64,000 nucleotides of DNA from Syntrophaceticus sp050949745. GTDB taxonomy: Bacteria > Bacillota > DSM-12270 > Thermacetogeniales > Thermacetogeniaceae. Numbering within the stretch: the first letter of the stretch is position 1; every line of letters begins with the position of its first letter. The notes beneath the pieces were generated by a model. That model saw only the letters and a program-made list of their open reading frames with translations, was not told the DNA's origin and ran no database searches. Below, one piece after another: positions 9,648 through 17,597 of this stretch. A program made the translations under genes and the position numbers. Where the stretch lies: the NCBI GenBank assembly GCA_050949745.1, contig JBMNGF010000017.1:62001-126000 (forward strand), in the 5' to 3' direction.

Positions 9648-9686
9648 CAACGACTGACGACCAACGACCAACCACCAACCACTAAC
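9648..9686. repeat. Heptamer tandem repeat at the prepilin peptidase stop
   Basis: Read on the minus strand, five to six units follow in period 7 (TTAGTGG, TTGGTGG, TTGGTCG, TTGGTCG, TCAGTCG, TTGGAAA). The TAG stop of the prepilin peptidase gene is part of the first unit. Confidence 0.75.
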
Positions 9687-10212
9687 TTACCAAGTAAGCA
9701 GCAATCGTACCGAGAAAAATGGGTAATCCATAAGGTATGAGGGAACTGTATGGTGTACGCTCTACGAAAAGTGCAGCTCCCTTAGCCCCCCCTCCCCCGA
9801 CCAAAACACCCAGAGCGGTTCCCAGGCGCCTCAGGGTAGAGAATAAACGGCTCTGCCAGATAAGGACGAGGACAGCGAGCACACCACCGAACAAGGCTGT
9901 GCCCAGTGCCGCATAAAGAACGAAAAGGGGGCCTTTCAAAGCCCCCACCGCACCTAAAAGCTTTACATCACCGGCTCCCAGGCCGCCCAGGGCAAATGGT
10001 ACTATAAAGAGCATCACACCTATCAGCAGGCCGGTTATGCTTGTCCTCAGTCCAGGCAACCCAAATTGTGCAGTATTCAGAATAATCCCTGCTGCGACAG
10101 CCGGGAAGACTATCTTGTTATAGATCCTCCGCTCCCGCAGATCGGTAACAAGGCAAATCAAAATTACTATAAGAAGAACAAAATCCGCCAGGACTTCCAG
10201 CACAACCTTCAC
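9682..10212 (-). CDS. tadV: TadV/CpaA, type IV prepilin (Flp) peptidase
   Basis: This 176-residue integral membrane protein is an A24-family aspartic prepilin peptidase. The two expected catalytic aspartates are visible, one in LVTDLRERRIYN near residue 24 and one in GLGAGDVKLLG (GxGD) near residue 83. It has five to six hydrophobic segments. It lacks the N-methyltransferase domain of large prepilin peptidases, as is normal for TadV. It would process the Flp pilin encoded just upstream and the TadE-type pseudopilins downstream. The start is GTG at 10212. Its stop codon lies inside a heptamer repeat. Confidence 0.92.
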   Translation of the reverse strand: MKVVLEVLADFVLLIVILICLVTDLRERRIYNKIVFPAVAAGIILNTAQFGLPGLRTSITGLLIGVMLFIVPFALGGLGAGDVKLLGAVGALKGPLFVLYAALGTALFGGVLAVLVLIWQSRLFSTLRRLGTALGVLVGGGGAKGAALFVERTPYSSLIPYGLPIFLGTIAAYLVS

Positions 10213-10475
10213 CTACTTTCAGCAAACCCAATTCGTTCTGATAATAAGAAATTCACATTTCCAGAGAAAATACAAAAACAAAATCTATTAGCTGATAAAC
10301 AACCCTACAAACAGTCCCTAGCAAGCAACTTAAGACTTCAGACCTCCGACTCTATTTACCGGGTAAACACTTATGCCGCCGTGGTATATAACCATCAGAA
10401 ATAAAACTCTGATTGAAAGACTAATTTTATTGACGAGTATAGTGATAATAAACCCGGTCCCGAGTCACTCCCCGC

Positions 10476-10655
10476 TTACTCTCCCGGTGTTCCACCTAGC
10501 TCGGTAACTATTTCGTTAAATTTTTCCTTAAGTGTGTCGCCCATAGCTGTAAGCGCAACTACCGCCGCTATTGCCACCAACGCCAAAATCAACCCATACT
10601 CGGCCATACCTTGTCCCTCTTCTTCACAGAAAAACCTTTTTGCGAATGTCAACAA
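10476..10655 (-). CDS. flp: Flp/Fap pilin component
   Basis: Flp pilin, the structural subunit of the pilus. The prepilin cleavage region reads EEEGQGMAEYGLILALVAI, with cleavage expected after the first Gly and the conserved Glu and Tyr just downstream, followed by one hydrophobic helix and a short polar tail. The open frame extends to an ATG at 10676, which has no ribosome binding site. GGGAGG inside that stretch lies 8 nt before a TTG at 10655, so I choose TTG and a protein of 59 residues. It is the first gene of the pilus locus, with about 260 bases before the next gene, which would allow separate high expression. Confidence 0.9.
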   Translation of the reverse strand: MLTFAKRFFCEEEGQGMAEYGLILALVAIAAVVALTAMGDTLKEKFNEIVTELGGTPGE

Positions 10656-10719
10656 TTCATCCGCCTCCCTTCCCATTTGTTCGTCTTATCCAGAGTTTCC
10701 AATGGCAATACAATACAGA

Positions 10720-10748
10720 TATTCAACTATTATTTTGGAAAGAGTCAA
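10720..10748 (-). promoter_or_regulatory. Candidate sigma-A promoter for flp
   Basis: On the minus strand TTGACT (10748-10743) is followed after 17 bases by TGAATA (10725-10720). It lies about 65 bases upstream of the flp start. The -10 element is weak, so this is tentative. Confidence 0.35.
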
Positions 10749-10885
10749 ACACTGGACAAGTCCTAGACATATTATAGACAATTACGACAATACATGAAAT
10801 AGTCCTATTGTCATGTTGCATATAAGAACCACATCCTTTTTTTCTAGTAAATATATCCCTATTAAGGGAGGCCTTATGTCCCACT

Positions 10886-11389
10886 TTAATGAATTGTAGT
10901 CCCAGACATAACACCAGGTGTACAAGCAACACCAAAATTGGGGATCCGCTCTCCCCGAGAAAGACACCTAGCCAGAGAGGTGACAGTCCTTAGTCCTACT
11001 CTTTCGGTAAGCAGAAAATAGTGGATCACTTTTGCGCGGCAGGCCGCAATACCCTCATCCAAAGCAGCACGGCTACGGGGCTCCTGACCAAACAGGAGTG
11101 TAAAGTTATGTCTGCGGGACAGGCATTTCAGGATTTCCGGTGTCTCATCTGTTGATGCATCATCGTAAATAACCAATTCAAAGGAACGCTGTGAGTCTTG
11201 ATAATAAGCTAACAGTTCTCTGATCACAGCCTCGATAATAGGGGCCTGATTGTGGACAACAAGAATAAGGCTGAGTTCCGGATTAAAAGAATGGGTTTTC
11301 TGGAATAGATAGGACCTATGGTAAAGAATAGAGAGCACCAGGCTGCAGAAAATGATCGCCAAGATGACCAATACAAACATATGGGCCAT
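10886..11389 (-). CDS. Membrane-anchored GT2-like (GT-A fold) protein, N-terminal half only
   Basis: This 167-residue protein has an N-terminal transmembrane helix, then LSLILVVHNQAPIIEAVIREL and FELVIYDDASTDET. These are the first strand and the nucleotide-sugar-binding DDxSxD region of family 2 glycosyltransferases. It ends near residue 167, where a full GT2 domain would need about 70-100 more residues, including the acceptor-side motif. It is thus a short form or a truncated gene. A GGAGGGGG sequence precedes the ATG. It sits between the two-component pair and flp, so pilin or surface glycosylation is one guess. Catalytic activity is doubtful. Confidence 0.6.
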   Translation of the reverse strand: MAHMFVLVILAIIFCSLVLSILYHRSYLFQKTHSFNPELSLILVVHNQAPIIEAVIRELLAYYQDSQRSFELVIYDDASTDETPEILKCLSRRHNFTLLFGQEPRSRAALDEGIAACRAKVIHYFLLTERVGLRTVTSLARCLSRGERIPNFGVACTPGVMSGTTIH

Positions 11390-11442
11390 TATTTACCCCC
11401 TCCCCTTCAATATATGCAGTACGGGGAAAGGGGTTAATGGAT

Positions 11443-12090
11443 TTATAGCTCTACCACGCGGTTTTTTATGGCATAAATAGCAGCCTGTGTGCGATCGGTC
11501 ACTTTTAGTTTACGGAAGATATTTGTGATATGATTTTTTACAGTTTTTTCACTGATATACAGTTTACCAGCAATGCCGCGGTTCGTTTCACCTGTGGCAA
11601 TCAGGGACAAAACCTCTTTTTCCCTTTCTGTAAGAGACTCAATCCCTTCTTTTGTAGAGGGCGTGTTGAGTCGGTTATATTCACCAAGCAATTTTTCCGT
11701 GACAAGGGGATGGAAAGCAGATTTCCCTTCTAGGACATCATATATCGCCTGCAGCAGTTCCGCCGGTTTCACATCCTTCAAAAGATAACCACTGACACCT
11801 GTTCTAATCACTTCAAGCATCTCGTCATCGGCAGCAATTGTCAGAACAATAATTTTAACATCCGGCATTTCCTTGTGAATCACTCTGCTGGCTTCAAGCC
11901 CACTGGTACCGTGCATTTTTAAATCCATAAGGATAACATCTGGATGCAGTTTGCGGGCTAAATTGATGGCACCCTGCCCATCGCCAGCTTCCCCTGCTAT
12001 TTCTATATGAGAATCCAGTTCGAGCACCCTGCGTAAACCCTCTCTGATTAAAGGGTGGTCATCAGCGATGACTACTCTTATCCTCTCCAT
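11443..12090 (-). CDS. DegU-like NarL-family response regulator
   Basis: The 215-residue protein has a receiver domain (residues 1-120; acidic pair ADD, phospho-Asp in VILMDLKM, Lys in YLLKDVKP) and a C-terminal LuxR/NarL helix-turn-helix (LTEREKEVLSLIATGETNRGIA through residue 210). It is closest to DegU by layout. Its start codon overlaps the kinase gene by 29 bases, with GGAGG 9 nt upstream, so translation is likely coupled. It is transcribed towards the Tad pilus genes and is a candidate regulator of them; the sequence does not prove that. Confidence 0.88.
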   Translation of the reverse strand: MERIRVVIADDHPLIREGLRRVLELDSHIEIAGEAGDGQGAINLARKLHPDVILMDLKMHGTSGLEASRVIHKEMPDVKIIVLTIAADDEMLEVIRTGVSGYLLKDVKPAELLQAIYDVLEGKSAFHPLVTEKLLGEYNRLNTPSTKEGIESLTEREKEVLSLIATGETNRGIAGKLYISEKTVKNHITNIFRKLKVTDRTQAAIYAIKNRVVEL

Positions 12091-13021
12091 ATCTCAAGAC
12101 CTCCTCACCCACAGGAATTACCACCGTTATTGTTGTGCCCTCGCCTTTGGTTGAACTGACCTGCAATTCACCTTGTAGGGCCTGAGCACGCTCTCTCATA
12201 TTCGTCAAACCGTAACGCTCTCTTTCTTCTGCTGCTACCTCGGGATCAAAACCAATGCCATCATCCTGGATAGCAGCAAAAACTCGCTCAGCTCGCAGTT
12301 CCAGTTTGACAGTTGCCCTGCTTGCCTCAGCATGCTTTTGCACATTGTTTAAGGCTTCCTGTATGATCCGGAAAACAGCTACCTCCAGGATTCTGCTGTA
12401 CCTACGCTCACTGCCATACAATAGGAAATCAACAGCAAGCTTGTCCCGCTCCCGAAAAACTTCACATAGACGGCGCACCCCACCTGCAAGTCCCAGGTCA
12501 TCCAGTACCATTGGCCTTAAATCGAAAATGATCTTTCTGATGTCTGTAAGGGTTCTACGCACTGTACATTTGAGCTTTTCCAGCTCTGAACTTAACTGTG
12601 CCGGATCATGAACCAATAGTTGTTCACAGTATTCAGCCCGCAGAACAATATTAGCCATCGCCTGTGCTGGACTATCATGTATTTCCCGAGCTAGCCTCCG
12701 GCGTTCCTCCTCCTGGGCAAGAATAACCTTTAAATGCAAATTATGCTGTTTCGGGTCCTCATGTTTAAGGTTGATTTCATCAAGATCACCCTGAAGAAAC
12801 TGCAGCACAATGCCTGTCTTGCCAACGAAAGCTTCAGCCTTTTCCACAGTCCGAGTAAGACACTGTATGCTGCGCTCCAAATCACTGCACTGATGATGCA
12901 TATTTTTTGTCTGCTCTATCTCTCTCTGAGCATTTTCAGCAATGCCATTGATAACTGCCTGTCCATTCTCTATCGCCTTAAGTAGTTCTTGTAAAACTAT
13001 ATCCAGAGCCTCCTGCTCCAC
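12062..13021 (-). CDS. DegS-like cytoplasmic sensor histidine kinase
   Basis: About 319 residues. An N-terminal coiled-coil sensor region (residues 1-125) has no membrane segment. Then comes a HisKA_3 dimerisation domain with the phospho-acceptor His in LAREIHDSPAQAMANIVLRAE, and a C-terminal HATPase domain (NNVQKHAEASRA; DDGIGFD; YGLTNMRERA). REIHD followed by PAQ is the DegS signature. The open frame reaches an ATG at 13039 without a ribosome binding site; the GTG at 13021 has GGGAGG about 10 nt upstream and is preferred. It pairs with the overlapping DegU-like regulator. The signal sensed cannot be read from the sequence. Confidence 0.88.
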   Translation of the reverse strand: MEQEALDIVLQELLKAIENGQAVINGIAENAQREIEQTKNMHHQCSDLERSIQCLTRTVEKAEAFVGKTGIVLQFLQGDLDEINLKHEDPKQHNLHLKVILAQEEERRRLAREIHDSPAQAMANIVLRAEYCEQLLVHDPAQLSSELEKLKCTVRRTLTDIRKIIFDLRPMVLDDLGLAGGVRRLCEVFRERDKLAVDFLLYGSERRYSRILEVAVFRIIQEALNNVQKHAEASRATVKLELRAERVFAAIQDDGIGFDPEVAAEERERYGLTNMRERAQALQGELQVSSTKGEGTTITVVIPVGEEVLRYGEDKSSHR

Positions 13022-13150
13022 CCATCCAGTACCTCCCATTTTTGAGCAGCTGGAAGCCGCTCTCTTACTTTCTATAATTGCCCATTCGACATAATAGAGA
13101 ACTTTCCTGCAAAAACTTAAGAATTTGCTGAAAATTATAATAAAAGAGAC

Positions 13151-14605
13151 TTAAAGACCAAGAAGACTACGAACGCTATTCTGAAGGTTTTCCAACTCTT
13201 CACAGCTTTTTGACTCGACATAAATCCTGAATAGTGGCTCTGTTCCTGATGGTCGGACTAGGACCCAACTCCCACCTTCACAGAGCAGTTTTACACCATC
13301 AGTAGTGATGCACTCCGACACTTTACGGCCATCAATCGCTTCCGGTTGCCACTGCTCCAGAAACTCTAGCAGCTTTACTTTATGCTCAGGAGAACATTTC
13401 AGGTCAAGGCGGGAACTGACCAGAGACCCATATTTCTCATTAAGTTCTGCTTTCAATTGGCGCAGTGATTTACCCCTTGCTGCCATCATCTCTACAATAA
13501 GTGATATGGCCAAAATCCCATCCTTTTCTGGAACATGCCCCTGAACGCTCATTCCACCACTCTCTTCGCCACCCATAACACTGTAATCTTTCAGCATAGA
13601 CTGACCTATATATTTAAATCCGACTGCGGTTTCTATAACCGGCAGGCCGTAATCGTCAGCGATACGATCCAACATATGTGTTGTGGCTACAGTACGGGCG
13701 ACAGCTCCCCGCCAGTTGCGATACTCCAAGAGGTAATAAAAGATGAGAGGCAGCATTTCATTTGGTGACAGGTACTCGCCATCACTATCGATAACACCGA
13801 AGCGATCAGCGTCACCATCAAGGGCAAGTCCGATGTCAGCTCCCTTCTCTAGAACAGCTTCCCGCAAAGGGACAAGACCTGCTGCAGACGGATCTGGAAG
13901 ATTGCCGCCAAATAAAACATCCCTGTAGTCATGGATTACATCTAATTTGATCTTAGTCCCCTTTATAATATCCTCCAAATAACCCCTTCCCGCTCCCCAA
14001 AGGGGATCGAAAATAATTTTCATGCTGCCCCGGTGAATATAGCGGTAATTCAGCAGACGCTGGATGTGAGCAAGATAAATAGGTTTTGCATCTAAATCAC
14101 GGATCAGCCCTTGTTCCCGACCCGCATCCAGAGAAAGATAGCAGACATTTTCTTCTGATAAACCATCTAAATATTTTTCAATGGATTCAGTTATCTCCGA
14201 AGTTGCCGGCCCTGCATATTCGGGAATAAACTTAATTCCATTGTATTCAGGGGGATTATGGCTGGCAGTAATCATTACCGCCCCTCCCGCTTTCATTGCC
14301 TTTACAGCAAAAGCAGTCACCGGAGTAGGTGCGGAGTCAACTGTCAGCCAGGAATTAATGTTGTTCCCAGCCATCACTCCTGCAACTTCGGCTGCAAAGT
14401 GCTCTGAAAGAAACCTGTTGTCATAACCGATAATAATCCCTTGAGTAGAAAGCCCAGATTCTTGCAGATAACTGGCAATGGCCTGGGCTACCAGACGTAC
14501 ATTGGCAAAGGTGAAATCCTCGGCAATCAGATCACGCCAGCCGTCTGTTCCGAATTTAATCTTTTTCACTTCAATCCTCCTCACTTTTCCTTCACTTACA
14601 ACCAT
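13151..14605 (-). CDS. Phosphoglucomutase/phosphomannomutase
   Basis: A 484-residue alpha-D-phosphohexomutase. Domain 1 has IKFGTDGWR and the phosphoserine loop ITASHNPPEYNG. Domain 2 has the metal-binding DGDADRFG. Domain 3 has GGEESGGMSVQGH, and domain 4 ends in the phosphate-binding RPSGTEPLFRIY. It interconverts hexose 1- and 6-phosphates. With GalU downstream at 19-20 kb it could supply UDP-glucose. Two starts both have good ribosome binding sites: the ATG at 14605 (AGGAGG, 7 nt) and the GTG at 14569 (GAGGAGG, 6 nt); the second begins nearer the conserved domain. It seems to be a single-gene unit. Confidence 0.92.
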   Translation of the reverse strand: MVVSEGKVRRIEVKKIKFGTDGWRDLIAEDFTFANVRLVAQAIASYLQESGLSTQGIIIGYDNRFLSEHFAAEVAGVMAGNNINSWLTVDSAPTPVTAFAVKAMKAGGAVMITASHNPPEYNGIKFIPEYAGPATSEITESIEKYLDGLSEENVCYLSLDAGREQGLIRDLDAKPIYLAHIQRLLNYRYIHRGSMKIIFDPLWGAGRGYLEDIIKGTKIKLDVIHDYRDVLFGGNLPDPSAAGLVPLREAVLEKGADIGLALDGDADRFGVIDSDGEYLSPNEMLPLIFYYLLEYRNWRGAVARTVATTHMLDRIADDYGLPVIETAVGFKYIGQSMLKDYSVMGGEESGGMSVQGHVPEKDGILAISLIVEMMAARGKSLRQLKAELNEKYGSLVSSRLDLKCSPEHKVKLLEFLEQWQPEAIDGRKVSECITTDGVKLLCEGGSWVLVRPSGTEPLFRIYVESKSCEELENLQNSVRSLLGL

Positions 14606-14803
14606 TATTCGTCCTCCTGTCTAATTATAGTAATAGCACATCTTTCAGGCAATGGCAGGTAATGGAGACCGACACCTGCCTCTCCAATAAAAGAGCGCCA
14701 CCTTTCATTGAAGGGACGCTGTATTAACTGCTTTTTAGCTGCCCTTATTCAGCTGGACTAGCCATCTCTAGATAAATAGATACAGGCAATGGGTGATCCC
14801 CCT

Positions 14804-14920
14804 TTAGTTTATTTTATGATGATTGCCGAGGATCTTTTTTGTTACCTGACGGAAAAGATCAAAGATCTCCTCTCGTCCTGGTGTGCGTTGAAATCTGATC
14901 TCTTTCGTTTTTTCTGACAA
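14804..14920 (-). CDS. Candidate 38-residue charged small protein
   Basis: A short frame starts with TTG at 14920, with GGGGGTGAT about 5 nt upstream, and ends at TAA (14806-14804). The product is charged and helical (begins MSEKTKEIRFQR, contains REEIFDLFRQVTKKIL). The amino acid composition looks protein-like and the ribosome binding site is convincing. I do not recognise the family, and a chance ORF of this size cannot be excluded. Confidence 0.42.
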   Translation of the reverse strand: MSEKTKEIRFQRTPGREEIFDLFRQVTKKILGNHHKIN

Positions 14921-14984
14921 TAGATATCACCCCCGTAGAAGCATGAGTTTTGATCAATTATTAACGATTCTATCCTTTTTTATA

Positions 14985-15018
14985 CAGAAAACAAACAAGC
15001 CACACAGCAAGGTGTGGC
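14985..15018 (-). terminator. Rho-independent terminator after fmdB-like gene
   Basis: A perfect GCCACAC/GTGTGGC stem with a six-base loop; on the minus strand it is followed by TTGTTTGTTTT. It lies about 20 bases after the FmdB-like stop. Confidence 0.8.
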
Positions 15019-15039
15019 CAGACCAGCGAACCTATATAA

Positions 15040-15324
15040 TTAACTCGCAGGCGGAGTCTCCGCTTTTTCCTGTTTAGCTTCACTCTTAGCCTCACTTTTT
15101 GGTTCATCAGCTTTTGATTTGGGCTGTTGGCTTACGCCTGGATTCGCTGCCCTGTTATCTGTACAATAAAACCCAGACCCCTTAAAAACTATTGATACAT
15201 TACGAGAAATCAACCTCTCGACAGCTTGTCCACAGGTTGGACACTCTTTAAGGGGGTCTTCTGTAATACGCTGCGTTACCTGGAAACGTCCGCAGTGTTC
15301 ACACTTGTAATCATAAGTCGGCAT
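15040..15324 (-). CDS. FmdB-family zinc-ribbon protein
   Basis: This 94-residue protein starts MPTYDYKCEHCGRF and has a second CPTCG pair, making the CxxC...CxxC zinc ribbon of the FmdB/CxxC regulatory family. The C-terminal third is a low-complexity Lys/Glu/Ala/Ser tail (KSEAKSEAKQEKAETP). FmdB-type proteins are thought to be small regulators, but their target is not known. An excellent ribosome binding site (GGAGGGGTGA) lies before the ATG. It is a stand-alone gene with its own terminator. Confidence 0.85.
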   Translation of the reverse strand: MPTYDYKCEHCGRFQVTQRITEDPLKECPTCGQAVERLISRNVSIVFKGSGFYCTDNRAANPGVSQQPKSKADEPKSEAKSEAKQEKAETPPAS

Positions 15325-15541
15325 TTAGCGTCACCCCTCCAGGGAATCTATTATTTCACTAAGTATCTTTATAACATTACATGAACTTTGTCAAGGGTAT
15401 TCCACTCCAAGGATTTTTGAACAGACTATTAACACATTCATAGAAAAACGGCTTCATTAGGAAACTGTTTCTATGGATGATACTATAAGGGATCTAAAGA
15501 ATGGGAATGGGAAATCCATTTTGCAATAGGGCAGCTTGCGC

Positions 15542-15582
15542 AAAAAAAATGCTGCTCTTTGAGTCAAAGAGCAGCATTTTGT
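15542..15582 (-). terminator. Strong rho-independent terminator after hrb
   Basis: A perfect GCTGCTCTTTGA/TCAAAGAGCAGC hairpin; on the minus strand it is followed by eight T. It lies just beyond the hrb stop. Confidence 0.9.
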
Positions 15583-15593
15583 AAAGAGCTTTC

Positions 15594-16283
15594 TTAACCG
15601 ATCTTCTCAAATTCATCCTTACCTGCCCCACAGACCGGACAAACCCAGTCATCAGGTAATTCTTCGAAAGAGGTCCCCGGCTCGATACCGTTTTCCGGGT
15701 CACCCTCCGCCGGGTTGTATTCATAGCCGCAAACTACGCATTCGTAGATATCCATGCCATTACTCCTTTCTTTTTTAGTATCAGTGACATAGGTGGGAGC
15801 AGTCGGTGGAGTGCTCCCACTTTTTACCTGATGGTAATAGGCATAGGTCATCGGTTTTCCTTCTCTCAAAACATCCGATGCGGTGATCTCTCCGATAAAG
15901 ACAGTGTGTGTACCCGCATCAATATCCTGGATAACTCTAGCTTCAACATAGGCCAGGGCTATCTCATCCAGATAAGGAACCCCCTGTGGTGTGGTCAGGT
16001 AATGCACATCGGCAAACTTGTCTACATCTCGTCCTGACTTGAACCCAAACTGCCCGATCAGAGAAAGGGGTGTTTCTTCAGGCAGGATAGAAATGCAAAA
16101 GAGTCCGCTTTTCCTGATCAGCTCATTGGTCATATTCTGTTTATTGATACTGACTGCTATTGTTGAAGGATCGCTGGATATCTGCATGACAGCATTGGCA
16201 ATCTGCCCATTTATCCGCCCTTCATCTTTAGATGAAACCATATAGACTCCATAACTGAGACTGTATAGCGCTTTTAGATTCAT
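15594..16283 (-). CDS. hrb: High-molecular-weight rubredoxin (flavin reductase domain plus rubredoxin)
   Basis: The 229-residue protein has an N-terminal FMN-binding flavin reductase domain (residues 1-165) and a C-terminal rubredoxin with two CxxCG iron ligands (YECVVCGYEYNPAEGDP; DDWVCPVCGAGKDEFE). This is the Hrb architecture known from Moorella, where Hrb passes electrons from NADH to the flavodiiron protein FprA. Here the neighbouring fprA is only a broken 3' fragment, so Hrb must serve another acceptor, perhaps rubrerythrin or desulfoferrodoxin upstream. AAGGGGAGA precedes the ATG. It is the last gene of the oxygen-defence cluster. Confidence 0.92.
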   Translation of the reverse strand: MNLKALYSLSYGVYMVSSKDEGRINGQIANAVMQISSDPSTIAVSINKQNMTNELIRKSGLFCISILPEETPLSLIGQFGFKSGRDVDKFADVHYLTTPQGVPYLDEIALAYVEARVIQDIDAGTHTVFIGEITASDVLREGKPMTYAYYHQVKSGSTPPTAPTYVTDTKKERSNGMDIYECVVCGYEYNPAEGDPENGIEPGTSFEELPDDWVCPVCGAGKDEFEKIG

Positions 16284-16316
16284 ATCATTATCTCCCCTTA
16301 TTCAATAGTAGCAAAC

Positions 16317-16560
16317 TTACTCCCAATCTACCTTGAGATTATCCATTTTCTTTCTTTCAGGAAGATACTTTATATTCACTATTTCCTCAGGCATTTCCCA
16401 TCCAATGCCCTCAAGAACAGAGGCCACCCCTTTAGTTCCTTGGCTCCAGCCAAAAGACCAGAAGGCAAACCCTATACGGTTCTTAGGACACAATCCTTAT
16501 ATATATGTGGAAAAGCAGCCACAGTAGGGAGCTTTCCATTGTTAATAGTCCGGCCTCCGG
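16317..16560 (-). pseudogene. 3' remnant of a flavodiiron protein gene (fprA-like) with a frameshift
   Basis: The stretch between dfx and hrb has no intact ORF but translates to pieces of the C-terminal flavodoxin domain of flavodiiron proteins. One frame reads GRTINNGKLPTVAAFPHIYKD. After a one-base shift near 16485 the next frame reads PKNRIGFAFWSFGWSQG, then VLEGIGWEMPEEI, ending at TAA (16319-16317). These match the family's TINNG...PTVAAF and PKN-IG-AF-S-GWSG segments. Only the last 80 or so residues of about 400 survive; the fragment abuts the dfx stop. This is my reading of the translated sequence and was not tested by a database search. Confidence 0.8.
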
Positions 16561-16565
16561 ATATT

Positions 16566-16943
16566 TTACCCATTCGCCTTCCATAAACCGTGGAGATTGC
16601 AGTAGGCATAGACCTCAGCATCAGCCTTATCGCAGAAAACTGCTTTGGGCTCATCCCCCGGAGAAAGTGCTACCCTCTCGATACCATTATCTGTTGCCAC
16701 AGCAATCCATTCAATATAATGCTTGTCTGTCATCGGATGAATAGCAGAGCCTACTACAACAGATAACTGCCCACCTTGCTTGGACACTACGGGGACATGT
16801 TTTTCCTGTGATGCATCGGTGGTATTGGCCTTAAACTTTGTCATGGGTTCCCCACAGCATACTAACTCTCCGCCGCCGTTTTTGATCAGCTCAACAATAT
16901 TGCCACATGTTTCACAATGATAGAATGCAACCTGTGTTTTCAT
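16566..16943 (-). CDS. dfx: Desulfoferrodoxin (superoxide reductase)
   Basis: The 125-residue protein has an N-terminal desulforedoxin domain (HCETCGN at residues 9-15 and the paired CC in LVCCGEP) and a C-terminal superoxide reductase domain. The active-site ligands are visible in order: EKHVPVV, then SAIHPMTDKHYIEWI, and finally AYCNLHGLWK with the Cys and His ligands. It reduces superoxide to hydrogen peroxide, which the upstream rubrerythrin can then remove. Size and all key residues are normal. It lies 23 bases after rubrerythrin, so the two are probably co-transcribed. Confidence 0.94.
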   Translation of the reverse strand: MKTQVAFYHCETCGNIVELIKNGGGELVCCGEPMTKFKANTTDASQEKHVPVVSKQGGQLSVVVGSAIHPMTDKHYIEWIAVATDNGIERVALSPGDEPKAVFCDKADAEVYAYCNLHGLWKANG

Positions 16944-16966
16944 TAGCCTTGACCACCTTTTTGTAC

Positions 16967-17503
16967 TTAATAGTTTTCAGCCTTGATCTCAAAATAAGCC
17001 TTGGCATGGTCGCAAACCGGGCAAACTTCAGGTGCCTTTTCTCCGTGATGAATGTGACCGCAGTTGCCACACTTCCAGGCTTGTTTTTCCTCTCGCTCAA
17101 AAACCTTACCATCTTTGATATTCTGAAGCAATTTAAGATATCTTTCCTCATGCTCTTTTTCAACTTGAGCAACACCTTCAAACAGTTTGGCAATATCGGT
17201 GAAGCCCTCTTCCCTTGCTGTTTTTGCAAACTCCGCATACATTTCTGTCCATTCATAGTTTTCACCTGAGGCAGCATCCTTCAGATTCTCTTCTGTTCCA
17301 GGAATGCCATTATACAGGAGCTTAAACCAGATCTTAGCATGCTCCTTTTCATTTCTCGCAGTCTCCTCAAAAAAATTAGCTATCTGGACAAAACCTTCCT
17401 TTTTTGCTTTGGATGCATAATAGTCATACTTAGTTCTCGCCTGTGATTCACCGGCAAAAGCAGTCCATAGGTTAGCCTCTGTTTTTGATCCCTTTAGGTC
17501 CAT
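16967..17503 (-). CDS. rbr: Rubrerythrin
   Basis: This 178-residue non-haem iron peroxidase has an N-terminal ferritin-like di-iron domain (EANLWTAFAGESQARTKY; EETARNEKEHAKIW; EKEHEERY) and a C-terminal rubredoxin with two CxxC pairs (CGNCGHIHHG; CPVCDH). It reduces hydrogen peroxide in the cytoplasm. GGAGGAG lies just before the ATG. It is first in an operon with desulfoferrodoxin. A PerR-like box and a sigma-A-like promoter lie about 55-95 bases upstream, which would fit peroxide control. Confidence 0.94.
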   Translation of the reverse strand: MDLKGSKTEANLWTAFAGESQARTKYDYYASKAKKEGFVQIANFFEETARNEKEHAKIWFKLLYNGIPGTEENLKDAASGENYEWTEMYAEFAKTAREEGFTDIAKLFEGVAQVEKEHEERYLKLLQNIKDGKVFEREEKQAWKCGNCGHIHHGEKAPEVCPVCDHAKAYFEIKAENY

Positions 17504-17553
17504 TGCTTCTCCTCCTTATTATTGCCACTTGAACTAATATCTATTTGATCTAC

Positions 17554-17597
17554 TATATAATACTATCGAATGATTGATCAAGTTATAATCATTGAAT
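17554..17597 (-). promoter_or_regulatory. Candidate promoter and PerR-like box upstream of rubrerythrin
   Basis: On the minus strand TTGATC (17581-17576) and TATATA (17559-17554) are 16 bases apart. Immediately upstream, 17583-17597 reads TTATAATCATTGAAT, 12 of 15 matches to the PerR consensus TTATAATNATTATAA. The three mismatches are all in the second half-site. Confidence 0.45.

Larger units (their letters stand above)
14606..15039. other. Intergenic stretch between pgm and fmdB
   Basis: About 430 bases. It holds one small candidate ORF (14804-14920, minus) and the terminator of fmdB. Nothing else recognisable was seen. Confidence 0.6.
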
